A DNA stretch of 12,520 nt from an uncultured Veillonella sp. (GTDB taxonomy: Bacteria > Bacillota > Negativicutes > Veillonellales > Veillonellaceae): positions 1 to 12,520 of the forward strand of contig CAAEOZ010000052.1 in assembly GCA_900757715.1 (NCBI GenBank), read 5' to 3'. Below the pieces are notes generated by a model, which made no database searches, was not told where the DNA came from, and saw only the letters and a list, made by a program, of their open reading frames with translations. Positions within the stretch are counted from its first letter, which is position 1. The number at the start of each line of letters is the position of its first letter. Shown in pieces: positions 6,717 to 12,520 of this stretch. The position numbers and the translations under genes were made by a program.

Positions 6717-8048
6717 TTACTTATTATCGGAAGCAAGACCTTTATGGATAAGGCCTACAACGAAGCCTAATACCGCAAAGCTCACCCAGCCCATACCAGC
6801 ACTTTGGAATGGAATATATTGAGCAAAGAGCTGTTCCAAAGCTGTAGGTGCAATACCTGCAGTTTCAAGACCAGTCATGAGGGCGGAGATCATTGTGAAA
6901 GCCATAGTCCATGCATATACGCAACGACGACCACCAAACACATTATGAAGAAGTGCCAACAAAATGATTACGATAGTCAACGGATACAAGAGCATCAACA
7001 CAGGGATTGCTGCACTGATGATTGTTTTCAAGCCAAACATACTGAGACCAAACGCCGCTACAGAGAAAATTACTACATATAATTTGTAACTAATCTTTGG
7101 TGTCAACTTGTGGAAATACGTACCGCAAGAAGTGATAAGACCAATGCTTGTAGACAAGCAAGCTAGCAGCACGATGATAGCCAAGATGATTTGACCGAAC
7201 TCACCAAACAAATAGTTAGCACTTACGGACAATACAGGAGCCCCTGTCTCGAACAAACCAAAGCGTTCAACACTTGTAGCACCAATATTAGCGATAAATA
7301 CATAAACAATACCAAGAAGGCCTACCGCAATTGCGCCTACCTCCATTACTGTTTTTGTAATCACAGCACGAGAGGTAGCACCACTAAGGCGCACAAAGTC
7401 GATAACAAGAATAGCAAACACTACGGAAGCTAAGGCGTCCATTGTATTGTAGCCATCTAAGAAGCCTTGTAACACAGCCGTTGGTGCATCACCATATGCC
7501 GGTTGTGGTACCGCATAACCACCAAGTGGAGTAATAAAGGATTTAACAATTAACAACAGAATTACAAGGAGTAAAGCTGGTGTCAAAATATTACCGATAC
7601 GGTTAACAAGTTTTTGCGGACTAATAGATAACCACAAGGAAATACCAAAGAATAATGCCAAGAAAATTGGTTCCATATTCATACTTAAACCTTCGGTAAA
7701 AGGTTTAATTGCGATTTCATAAGCTACAGTACCAGTACGTGGCGTCGCAAACATTGGACCAATACTCAAGTATAAAGAAATTGTGTACAACAAGCCATAA
7801 ATCGGATGCACACGACTTGCAAGTTCTTCAACATCTTTACAGGAAGAGTAACCCATAGCTGCAACCCCTAAGAGTGGAAGTCCTACACCAGTTAATACGA
7901 AACCGAGCAATGCCCAACCGACATTATCACCAGCTTGTTGACCTAAGGCCGCTGGGAAGATCAAGTTCCCTGCCCCAAAGAATAGAGCAAATAACATCAT
8001 GCCTATAGCCAGATAAGCACGGGTCGACAGATTATCGTTACCATTCAT
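6717..8048 (-). CDS. brnQ: Branched-chain amino acid transport system II carrier protein
   Basis: A 443-residue integral membrane protein of the LIVCS family, sodium-coupled importers of leucine, isoleucine and valine. The N-terminus reads as the family does: LAIGMMLFALFFGAGNLIFP (13-32, with the conserved FGAGNLIFP), then GLPLLGVAAMGY. Other family segments are the SIGPMFATPRTGTVAYE stretch near 95-111 and DALASVVFAILVIDFVRLSG near 203-222. About twelve hydrophobic helices can be counted, and the length is typical. The ATG at 8048-8046 has an AAAGGGGGTT site. The gene is monocistronic, with a terminator 7 bases after its stop and its own promoter. The GGGG of its ribosome site is one arm of a 9-base inverted repeat reaching into the promoter, suggesting specific control. 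Confidence 0.95.
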   Translation of the reverse strand: MNGNDNLSTRAYLAIGMMLFALFFGAGNLIFPAALGQQAGDNVGWALLGFVLTGVGLPLLGVAAMGYSSCKDVEELASRVHPIYGLLYTISLYLSIGPMFATPRTGTVAYEIAIKPFTEGLSMNMEPIFLALFFGISLWLSISPQKLVNRIGNILTPALLLVILLLIVKSFITPLGGYAVPQPAYGDAPTAVLQGFLDGYNTMDALASVVFAILVIDFVRLSGATSRAVITKTVMEVGAIAVGLLGIVYVFIANIGATSVERFGLFETGAPVLSVSANYLFGEFGQIILAIIVLLACLSTSIGLITSCGTYFHKLTPKISYKLYVVIFSVAAFGLSMFGLKTIISAAIPVLMLLYPLTIVIILLALLHNVFGGRRCVYAWTMAFTMISALMTGLETAGIAPTALEQLFAQYIPFQSAGMGWVSFAVLGFVVGLIHKGLASDNK

Positions 8049-8057
8049 AAATGTAAC

Positions 8058-8105
8058 CCCCTTTAGGTTATATAAAAATAATATTACTATTATAATCTAA
8101 AGGGG
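8058..8105. repeat. Inverted repeat spanning the brnQ promoter and ribosome site
   Basis: Exact 9-base arms CCCCTTTAG (8058-8066) and CTAAAGGGG (8097-8105), separated by 30 AT-rich bases. The gene-proximal arm contains the brnQ Shine-Dalgarno sequence; the distal arm lies between the proposed -10 and -35. If transcription starts where the -10 predicts, the distal arm is not in the RNA, so this would be a two-site operator. If transcription starts further upstream, it would be an RNA hairpin masking the ribosome site. Confidence 0.6.
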
Positions 8106-8118
8106 CTAGGGTATACAA
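8089..8118 (-). promoter_or_regulatory. Likely brnQ promoter
   Basis: Minus-strand TATAAT (8094-8089) with a weak -35, TTGTAT (8118-8113), at 18-base spacing. Predicted start near 8082, leader about 33 bases. The distal arm of the CCCCTTTAG inverted repeat sits in the spacer. The remaining spacer to 8252 is AT-rich, with only short AT stems (for example 8184-8201) and no clear terminator for the molybdopterin gene. Confidence 0.5.
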
Positions 8119-8252
8119 GAAAAATATCCTCACTATTCTATATCCGTATAGAGTTATTCCCATAAGTAACAGACTTTAACTTTTACTTATAGAAATAAGT
8201 AGATAAATTCCTATTTTACAGTAATCATTACAGACTATTAATTGGTCATTCA

Positions 8253-10256
8253 CTACAAAAGATTTCTTATATGAACTTGTACATCATAAAAGGTGCTCCC
8301 CCATCCCTGATCGGTAGGACGAGCTGCGGTAAGCGCATTGATTGCCACGTGAGGATCACTTGATTGAGATTGCCACCATACACCGAGTGTTACCAATGTA
8401 CCTCGCTGTACTTCATCATCGTAGTATGCTTTAATTTTTACACTGCCACGATCGTTATAAATTTCTACTTCAGCCCCATCGTTTATGTTATACATTTTTG
8501 CATCTTCTGGATGGATGCGAAGTTTCATCAACTCAGGATCATTAAAGTCTAATTCGCAGAAGCTAGAGTCCAAAATTCGAATATCATTACCATTTATAAG
8601 CCAAAACGGTGCATTGTCACCATATGGAGGCGTATACCGAATTAATGGTTCTACATCCTGCGGATTATATAATTCAATTTTTCCAGACGGTGTTTTGAAA
8701 TCCATCTTATAACTTTCAGGTACCGTCATCTCCACAGGCTCACCGTTTAAAATCAACTCTTGGTCACTCTTGGATATACGACTCGAAGTGTGCACAATTT
8801 GTTCAATAAGTTCTCTTTCACTAAGGTTAAAGAATGCATCCTCCAACCCCATACGTTTTGCTAACTCGGCGATAACTTGCCAATTGGAACGAGACTCCCC
8901 AACTGGATCAATCAATTTGTAACCCGTACCAATTGTGTAATGACCATAAGAATTATAAATATCATCATGCTCTACAGATGTTGTGGCCGGCAAAATAATA
9001 TCCGCATATTTACAGGTATCCGTAAAAAAACGCTCATGCACAATTGTGAATAAGTCATTACGCATCAAACCTTTACGAACCACATTTTGATTAGGTGCTG
9101 TAATAGCAGGATTTGAGGAAAACACATATAAGCTATGAACGCCAACTTCTTCGGGATTTGTAAGCATCTCCCCAAGTTTAATCATAGGCATCAATCGTTT
9201 AGCTGGCGCATGAACATGAACTTGTTGCATTACTTCTTTACCAACAAACTTGCTACCACTAGCACTCGATAATAAACCGCCTCCCAAATGTTGCCAAGCT
9301 CCAACTACAGCAGGTAATGCATTAATAGCACGACAGTTCATAGCACCATTTCCGTAGCGTGACAATCCACTACCAAGACGTATAAAGGGAGCCTTAGCTG
9401 TAGCATATACGTGGGCAAACTCAGTCATACGTTCCACGGAAACTCCACAAATGGCCGATGCCTTTTCAGGAGTAAACTCAAGTAATACTTCATTTACAAG
9501 CTCATCGTAGCCTTGGACATGTTCCTTAATAAAATCTGTATCCGCCAAACCGTCACGATGAATGATATGGAGCATACCTAATGCTAGCGCTCCATCACTA
9601 CCTGGTTTAACGTAAATATGCTCATGAGCTTGGCTAAAAGTATAAGTTTTATGAGTGTCGATAATCCAAACGCGAGCCCCCTTCTTTTTCGCAATGTTCA
9701 CATCATGTAAAATATGAACATCTGTGGCTGTCGCATTTATCCCCCACAAGACGATAAGATCACTATGTTGCGCCTCTTGTGGTTTGATCGCTAAGGTATT
9801 ACCGTAAACAGAACGGAACCCCGCTTGTTTGGCAGGAGAACAAATACCTCGATCTTGGTCTGTAGCACCAATACGGCGGAAAAAATAATCTGCCGCAGGA
9901 CTCTGAATAACCCCCATGGTTCCTGCATAAGAGTAACGCAAAATACTTTCACTGCCATAAGTATCAATAGTTTCTTTGAAATTATTGACAATTGCATCAA
10001 GGGCTTCATCCCAACTAATACGAGTGTACTGATCTTCACCAATCCCCTTTTTACCGACACGCTTCATAGGGTACTTCAAACGCAACGGAGAATGGATTAC
10101 TTTTTCATAATGTGCCATCTTAGGGCATAGCGTACCTCTTGTGAAAGCATGTGTTCTATCCCCTCGAACAGATATTACTTTATTATTATCGACTGATACA
10201 ATAAGTCCGCATGCATCAGGACAATCGTAAGGGCATACAGATTTATATTCTTTCAT
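8253..10256 (-). CDS. Molybdopterin (bis-MGD) dependent oxidoreductase, substrate unknown
   Basis: A 667-residue member of the DMSO-reductase superfamily. A 4Fe-4S cluster motif C-x3-C-x3-C-x27-C occupies residues 8-44 (CPYDCPDACG, then TLCPK). The catalytic domains follow, with DRGICSPAKQAG at about 135-146, where C139 is placed to ligate molybdenum or tungsten, and the cofactor-binding VLWGINATATD and PGSDGALALGML segments. The C-terminal dinucleotide-binding domain starts near 545. No twin-arginine signal is present, so the enzyme is cytoplasmic. No electron-transfer or membrane subunit gene is adjacent within the window. Size and layout resemble the Bacillus YyaE/YoaE-type single-subunit proteins, whose reactions are not established. 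I chose ATG 10256-10254, because a GTG three codons upstream is part of its GAGGTG ribosome site. It is divergent from the LDH-family gene. Selenocysteine is not used at the metal position (TGC/TGT codon). Confidence 0.88.
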   Translation of the reverse strand: MKEYKSVCPYDCPDACGLIVSVDNNKVISVRGDRTHAFTRGTLCPKMAHYEKVIHSPLRLKYPMKRVGKKGIGEDQYTRISWDEALDAIVNNFKETIDTYGSESILRYSYAGTMGVIQSPAADYFFRRIGATDQDRGICSPAKQAGFRSVYGNTLAIKPQEAQHSDLIVLWGINATATDVHILHDVNIAKKKGARVWIIDTHKTYTFSQAHEHIYVKPGSDGALALGMLHIIHRDGLADTDFIKEHVQGYDELVNEVLLEFTPEKASAICGVSVERMTEFAHVYATAKAPFIRLGSGLSRYGNGAMNCRAINALPAVVGAWQHLGGGLLSSASGSKFVGKEVMQQVHVHAPAKRLMPMIKLGEMLTNPEEVGVHSLYVFSSNPAITAPNQNVVRKGLMRNDLFTIVHERFFTDTCKYADIILPATTSVEHDDIYNSYGHYTIGTGYKLIDPVGESRSNWQVIAELAKRMGLEDAFFNLSERELIEQIVHTSSRISKSDQELILNGEPVEMTVPESYKMDFKTPSGKIELYNPQDVEPLIRYTPPYGDNAPFWLINGNDIRILDSSFCELDFNDPELMKLRIHPEDAKMYNINDGAEVEIYNDRGSVKIKAYYDDEVQRGTLVTLGVWWQSQSSDPHVAINALTAARPTDQGWGSTFYDVQVHIRNLL

Positions 10257-10305
10257 GATAAGCACCTCGCTTATAAATTGTACAAACTATAGGATGTATA
10301 TTTAT

Positions 10306-10311
10306 ATTATA
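10306..10311 (-). promoter_or_regulatory. -10 element for the molybdopterin oxidoreductase gene
   Basis: Minus-strand TATAAT (10311-10306) in a run of overlapping TATA-like sequence; no good -35 at 16-18 bases. Predicted start near 10299, leader about 43 bases. The leader contains the 8-base palindrome TTGTACAA at 10278-10285. Several neighbouring TATACT sequences could serve instead. Confidence 0.4.
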
Positions 10312-10618
10312 GTATAGTATCGCTTGTATAAGTATAACCTTTTACACATCTTCTGATTCTAAGAGGTTTTAGAACTAATTATTTTTTGTATATCAATGCA
10401 TTCGATTATCACATTACATTTATGACCTCATCACTTATTTTTATATGAGTAACTGAACATTTCAAGTTTTATCGATATCTATCTATTATCATTCTTTCCG
10501 ACCCCCTAAACAGATATACTAATAAGTTCTATAAAAATACCAAAATTCTTCAAAAAAATCATGCAATCATTACTAAAAGTCATAACCATATAGTTTTAGG
10601 TATAATCAGACATTTTAA

Positions 10619-10684
10619 TAGTGTCGTATAGATTATGTGACAAAAATCACCGGTACGTATGCATATTTAGTAATGTCGTTCAGA
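10619..10684 (+). repeat. Imperfect direct repeat flanking the CRP/FNR-like site
   Basis: TAGTGTCGTATAGA (10619-10632) and TAATGTCGTTCAGA (10671-10684) agree at 11 of 14 positions and are 52 bases apart, close to five helical turns. The CRP/FNR-like palindrome lies between them. They may be binding sites of one regulator on the same DNA face, or chance. Confidence 0.35.
10637..10650. promoter_or_regulatory. CRP/FNR-superfamily-like operator
   Basis: GTGA-N6-TCAC, read as TGTGAcaaaaaTCACc, matches the half-site pattern recognised by CRP-type regulators and their Firmicute relatives. It is centred at 10643.5, about 87 bases upstream of the predicted rightward start near 10731, and about 345 bases from the leftward one. 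An upstream activating role for the LDH-family gene fits best, though the exact phasing is not ideal. Confidence 0.5.
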
Positions 10685-10695
10685 CTGTAAGACTA

Positions 10696-10724
10696 TTCAA
10701 TCTCACTTGTTTCTGTGCTATACT
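10696..10724 (+). promoter_or_regulatory. Promoter of the LDH-family gene
   Basis: TTCAAT (10696-10701), 17-base spacer, TATACT (10719-10724), with the extended -10 TG at 10716-10717. Predicted start near 10731, giving a leader of about 106 bases. The weak -35 with an upstream CRP/FNR-like palindrome suggests activator dependence. Confidence 0.55.
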
Positions 10725-10734
10725 GACAGTGTCA
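10724..10734. repeat. Perfect palindrome over the predicted transcription start
   Basis: TGACAGTGTCA, perfect 5-base arms around a central G, overlapping the last base of the -10 element and the predicted start. A repressor bound here would block RNA polymerase, so it is a candidate operator. Confidence 0.4.
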
Positions 10735-10836
10735 TTTGAGAGGATATAGAACTCACAAGAAATCATTTTGAATTCATGGTTATCTAATGTGAAGTAGCTA
10801 TATCAGGTACATATTTTCTGAAAAGAGGTTTTAACG

Positions 10837-11976
10837 ATGGCAGACGCAAAAAACACTGTGTTATTCCCTTATGAAACACTAAAAAAATTGAGCATGGACG
10901 CTTTCCAAAAATTTGGTTTCTCCGAAAAAGAAGCTGACATCATCCAAGACGTACTTTTGACTTCTGACTTGTTCGGTATTCAAAGCCATGGTATGCAACG
11001 TATGGTTCGTTACCATAAAGGTATCACTAATGGCTTGATCAAAATCGACGCAAAACCTGAAATCGTAAAAGAAACTCCAATTTCCGCAGTTATCGACGGT
11101 CATGATGGCATGGGTCAATTATTGGGCCACAAAGCTATGGAAATGGCTATTGAAAAAGCTAAAAAATCCGGTGTTGGTATCGTATCCGTACGTAACTCCA
11201 ATCACTATGGTATCGCTGGTTACTATGCTAAAATGGCATCCGACCAAGGCTTAATTGGTTTCTCTTGTACAAACTCCGAAGCAATCATGGTTCCTGTATA
11301 TGCTCGTAAAGCTATGCTTGGTTCTAACCCTATCGCTTGGACTGTACCTGCTGATCCTGTTGACTTCTTCTTCGATTGCTCCACTACAGTAGTAACTCGT
11401 GGTAAACTTGAAATGTACAACAAAATGGGCAAAGCTACTCCAGATGGTTGGGCTGTTAATAAAGACGGTGTTCCTTCCACTGATGCAGCTGAAGTATTGG
11501 GCAACATCTCCCGTCATGAAGGCGGCGGTATCCTTCCTCTAGGCGGTGCTACTGAAGTTCTTGGTGGCCACAAAGGTTATGGTAACGGCATGATTGCTGA
11601 ATTATTCTCCTCCATCTTGTCCCAAGGCGGTACTTCCAACAAATGTATGGTTGGCGGTAAATCCAATATCTGCCACGGCTTCATGGCTATCAACCCTGAA
11701 TTCTTCGGTGACCCTGCGGAAATCAAAAAACACTTCTCCCAATTCTTACAAGAATTACGTGAAGCTCCTAAAGCACAAGGTCAAGACCGTATCTACACTC
11801 ATGGTGAAAAAGAACATGAATCTGTTGCTAAAGTTAAAGCTGAAGGCATCCCTGTACTTAACGGTACAATGCTTGAAGTTCAAGACCTTTGCAATGAATT
11901 AGGTTTAGACTTCAAATCCTACTTCGGCGATTATGTACCAGAAGCTCCTGCTACAATGTTCAAAGGTAACTACTAA
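10837..11976 (+). CDS. Malate/L-lactate dehydrogenase family (LDH2/MDH2) oxidoreductase
   Basis: A 379-residue cytoplasmic NAD-dependent 2-hydroxyacid dehydrogenase of the LDH2/MDH2 (YlbC/YiaK/AllD) family, unrelated to the classical Rossmann lactate dehydrogenases. Family signatures are LFGIQSHGMQRM (catalytic-type H51), VSVRNSNHYGIAGYYAKMA (H123), MLGSNPIAWTVPA, and DCSTTVVTRGKLEMYNKMGK with PDGWAVNKDG in the dinucleotide region. It is slightly longer than the usual 330-360. The ATG at 10837 has AAGAGG about 9 bases upstream. Codon use is strikingly biased (AAA for Lys, TTC for Phe, AAC, GGT, TCC), unlike the neighbouring oxidoreductase, pointing to very high expression. A lactate permease gene follows, so lactate/pyruvate or malate/oxaloacetate is the probable couple. 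The lactate-malate transhydrogenase known from Veillonella is a candidate identity; family sure, substrate inferred. Confidence 0.9.
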   Translation: MADAKNTVLFPYETLKKLSMDAFQKFGFSEKEADIIQDVLLTSDLFGIQSHGMQRMVRYHKGITNGLIKIDAKPEIVKETPISAVIDGHDGMGQLLGHKAMEMAIEKAKKSGVGIVSVRNSNHYGIAGYYAKMASDQGLIGFSCTNSEAIMVPVYARKAMLGSNPIAWTVPADPVDFFFDCSTTVVTRGKLEMYNKMGKATPDGWAVNKDGVPSTDAAEVLGNISRHEGGGILPLGGATEVLGGHKGYGNGMIAELFSSILSQGGTSNKCMVGGKSNICHGFMAINPEFFGDPAEIKKHFSQFLQELREAPKAQGQDRIYTHGEKEHESVAKVKAEGIPVLNGTMLEVQDLCNELGLDFKSYFGDYVPEAPATMFKGNY

Positions 11977-12024
11977 TACCTAAATTTAGTAATGGCCCTA
12001 ACAAGGACTTGTAGTTAGTACAGA

Positions 12025-12066
12025 AGGGGACATAAACACTGTTTATGTCCCCTCTCTTATGTTTTT
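12025..12066 (+). terminator. Strong hairpin terminator after the LDH-family gene
   Basis: Perfect 13-base stem AGGGGACATAAAC (12025-12037) / GTTTATGTCCCCT (12041-12053) with a 3-base loop ACT, followed by CTCTTATG and then five T at 12062-12066. It lies 49 bases past the stop codon. The T-run is slightly removed from the stem and is shared with the second hairpin. Confidence 0.75.
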
Positions 12067-12097
12067 AACCTCATAGCCTATGAGGTTAAAAAATTTT
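12062..12097 (+). terminator. Second tandem hairpin, likely bidirectional terminator
   Basis: Perfect 14-base stem TTTTTAACCTCATA (12062-12075) / TATGAGGTTAAAAA (12079-12092), loop GCC, followed by ATTTTAT. Its A/T ends give a U-rich tail on both strands. Together with the hairpin just upstream it should insulate the dehydrogenase transcript from the permease gene. Confidence 0.65.
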
Positions 12098-12155
12098 ATG
12101 TACTATATCAATTTTTATGATAAGTATATCTGTTATTTTATTGTAATCTTTTATT

Positions 12156-12184
12156 TTAACTGAACTTTTACAACTTAATACAAT
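12156..12184 (+). promoter_or_regulatory. Promoter of the lactate permease gene
   Basis: TTAACT (12156-12161), 17-base spacer, TACAAT (12179-12184). Predicted start near 12191, leader about 80 bases. The gene therefore appears to have its own promoter, downstream of the tandem hairpins, and not to depend on read-through from the dehydrogenase. Confidence 0.5.
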
Positions 12185-12196
12185 AGCGATTTACTC

Positions 12197-12211
12197 ATCA
12201 ATTTAATTGAT
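12197..12211. repeat. Palindrome just after the permease transcription start
   Basis: ATCAAT-TTA-ATTGAT, perfect 6-base arms, at about +7 to +21 from the predicted start. A candidate operator for lactate-responsive or global control; AT-only sequence makes chance occurrence fairly likely. Confidence 0.35.
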
Positions 12212-12271
12212 TAAGCTACATCGTCCTGTTGAGCATATATTTTTATTTTTCTTGAAAGGATGATTTTAGAA

Positions 12272-12520
12272 ATGAGTGCTATCACCGTTCTATTAGCGCT
12301 ATCTCCAATCATTTGGTTGATTGTAGCGTTATCCATCTTGAAATTACCTGCATGGCAAGCAACAAGTGTTGCTGCAATCGGTTCTTTCATCATCGCTATT
12401 ACAGCATTCCAATCTGACCCATTCATTATGGTCACTGGTGCCCTTGAAGGTGCCGCTTTGGCAATTTGGCCAATCCTATTAGTTATTACAGCTGCTATCT
12501 TCGTTTATAACTTGGTAGTA
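12272..12520 (+). CDS. lctP: L-lactate permease, N-terminal 83 codons (runs off the window)
   Basis: The visible 83 residues match the start of LctP/LldP-family lactate permeases: LLALSPIIWLIVALSILKLP forms the first membrane helix, followed by WQATSVAAIGSFIIAITAF as the second, and ALEGAALAIWPILLVITAAIFVYNL as the third, containing the family's GxxEGxxxxxWPI-like pattern. These permeases import L-lactate (also D-lactate or glycolate in some) with protons. ATG 12272 is chosen because GAAAGGA lies 11 bases upstream; an in-frame ATG at 12260 is inside that ribosome site. The gene follows the LDH-family gene after tandem terminators and has a promoter of its own, so both belong to lactate use though perhaps on separate transcripts. 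The C-terminus is outside the window. Confidence 0.92.
   Translation, partial: MSAITVLLALSPIIWLIVALSILKLPAWQATSVAAIGSFIIAITAFQSDPFIMVTGALEGAALAIWPILLVITAAIFVYNLVV

Larger units (their letters stand above)
10266..10836. other. Divergent regulatory region, no gene seen
   Basis: About 570 bases, strongly AT-rich, between the leftward molybdopterin gene and the rightward LDH-family gene. I see no credible coding frame and no RNA gene. The left edge carries the leftward -10 element. The middle (10330-10600) has little recognisable structure apart from a short TTCTAA/TTAGAA inverted repeat near 10358-10376. The right third has a TATAAT at 10601-10606 without a good -35, a CRP/FNR-like palindrome, a direct repeat, the main rightward promoter, and a palindrome over its start. 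The roughly 106-base leader of the LDH-family gene shows no strong hairpin by eye. Confidence 0.7.

Noticed and set aside
8184..8201. Stem TACTTAT/ATAAGTA after the molybdopterin gene
   Set aside because: Pure AT-type 7-base stem without a T-run on the minus strand; too weak to call a terminator.
10257..10265. GTG start three codons upstream for the molybdopterin oxidoreductase
   Set aside because: That GTG is part of the GAGGTG ribosome site serving the ATG at 10256.
10384..10400. Possible FNR box (ATCAA...TTCGAT) in the divergent region
   Set aside because: Half-sites are in the wrong orientation and mismatch the TTGAT-N4-ATCAA consensus.
11594..11902. Open frame on the plus strand inside the LDH-family gene
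   Set aside because: Shifted-frame shadow of a strongly codon-biased gene; lysine/leucine repeats from the real codons and no start signal.
12260..12271. Upstream in-frame ATG for the lactate permease
   Set aside because: It overlaps the GAAAGGA ribosome site, leaving no spacing; the ATG at 12272 gives the usual family N-terminus.
12211..12435. Minus-strand open frame across the permease start
   Set aside because: Antisense to a clearly recognised permease N-terminus, with no ribosome site or recognisable product.

Overview
The window most likely comes from a Veillonella-type member of the Negativicutes (anaerobic, low-to-moderate GC, lactate-using Firmicutes with a diderm envelope). This rests on protein families and gene content read by eye, not on a database search. 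The supporting signs are an LctP-type lactate permease beside a strongly codon-biased malate/L-lactate dehydrogenase-family gene, many AGGAGG-type ribosome sites, and AT-rich spacers with short intrinsic terminators. I see no mobile element, CRISPR array, tRNA or rRNA.

Positions 1-5450 are mostly housekeeping genes on the minus strand. Read in the direction of transcription, a DUF1934 gene overlaps argS, and argS is followed 15 bases later by pyrG, of which only the first 11 codons are present. Upstream of that operon lie a cyclophilin-type peptidyl-prolyl isomerase lipoprotein and a GIY-YIG protein with overlapping reading frames. Further upstream is a stand-alone lipoprotein (DUF3829-like) with its own promoter and terminator.

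Positions 4428-8048 are also minus strand. A three-gene unit runs from a glycerol-dehydrogenase-like metal-dependent alcohol dehydrogenase to a DUF1653 protein and a Cof-type HAD phosphatase. It has a good promoter and a possible ten-codon upstream frame overlapping the first start codon. Before it lies brnQ, a branched-chain amino-acid carrier with its own terminator and an inverted repeat linking its promoter and ribosome site.

Positions 8253-12520 are the metabolic part. A cytoplasmic molybdopterin (bis-MGD) oxidoreductase of unknown substrate is transcribed leftward. It is separated by a 580-base divergent regulatory region from a rightward LDH2/MDH2-family dehydrogenase, which is followed by two strong tandem hairpins and the start of a lactate permease gene. 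The divergent region holds a CRP/FNR-type palindrome, a 14-base imperfect direct repeat around it, and a promoter whose start site lies in a second palindrome.

The likely joint role of the rightward genes is lactate uptake and its oxidation to pyruvate, possibly coupled to oxaloacetate reduction. The most interesting proposal here is that the dehydrogenase is the lactate-malate transhydrogenase described biochemically in Veillonella. No wholly new multi-gene system is evident. The points worth a second look are enzyme assignments and regulatory architecture.
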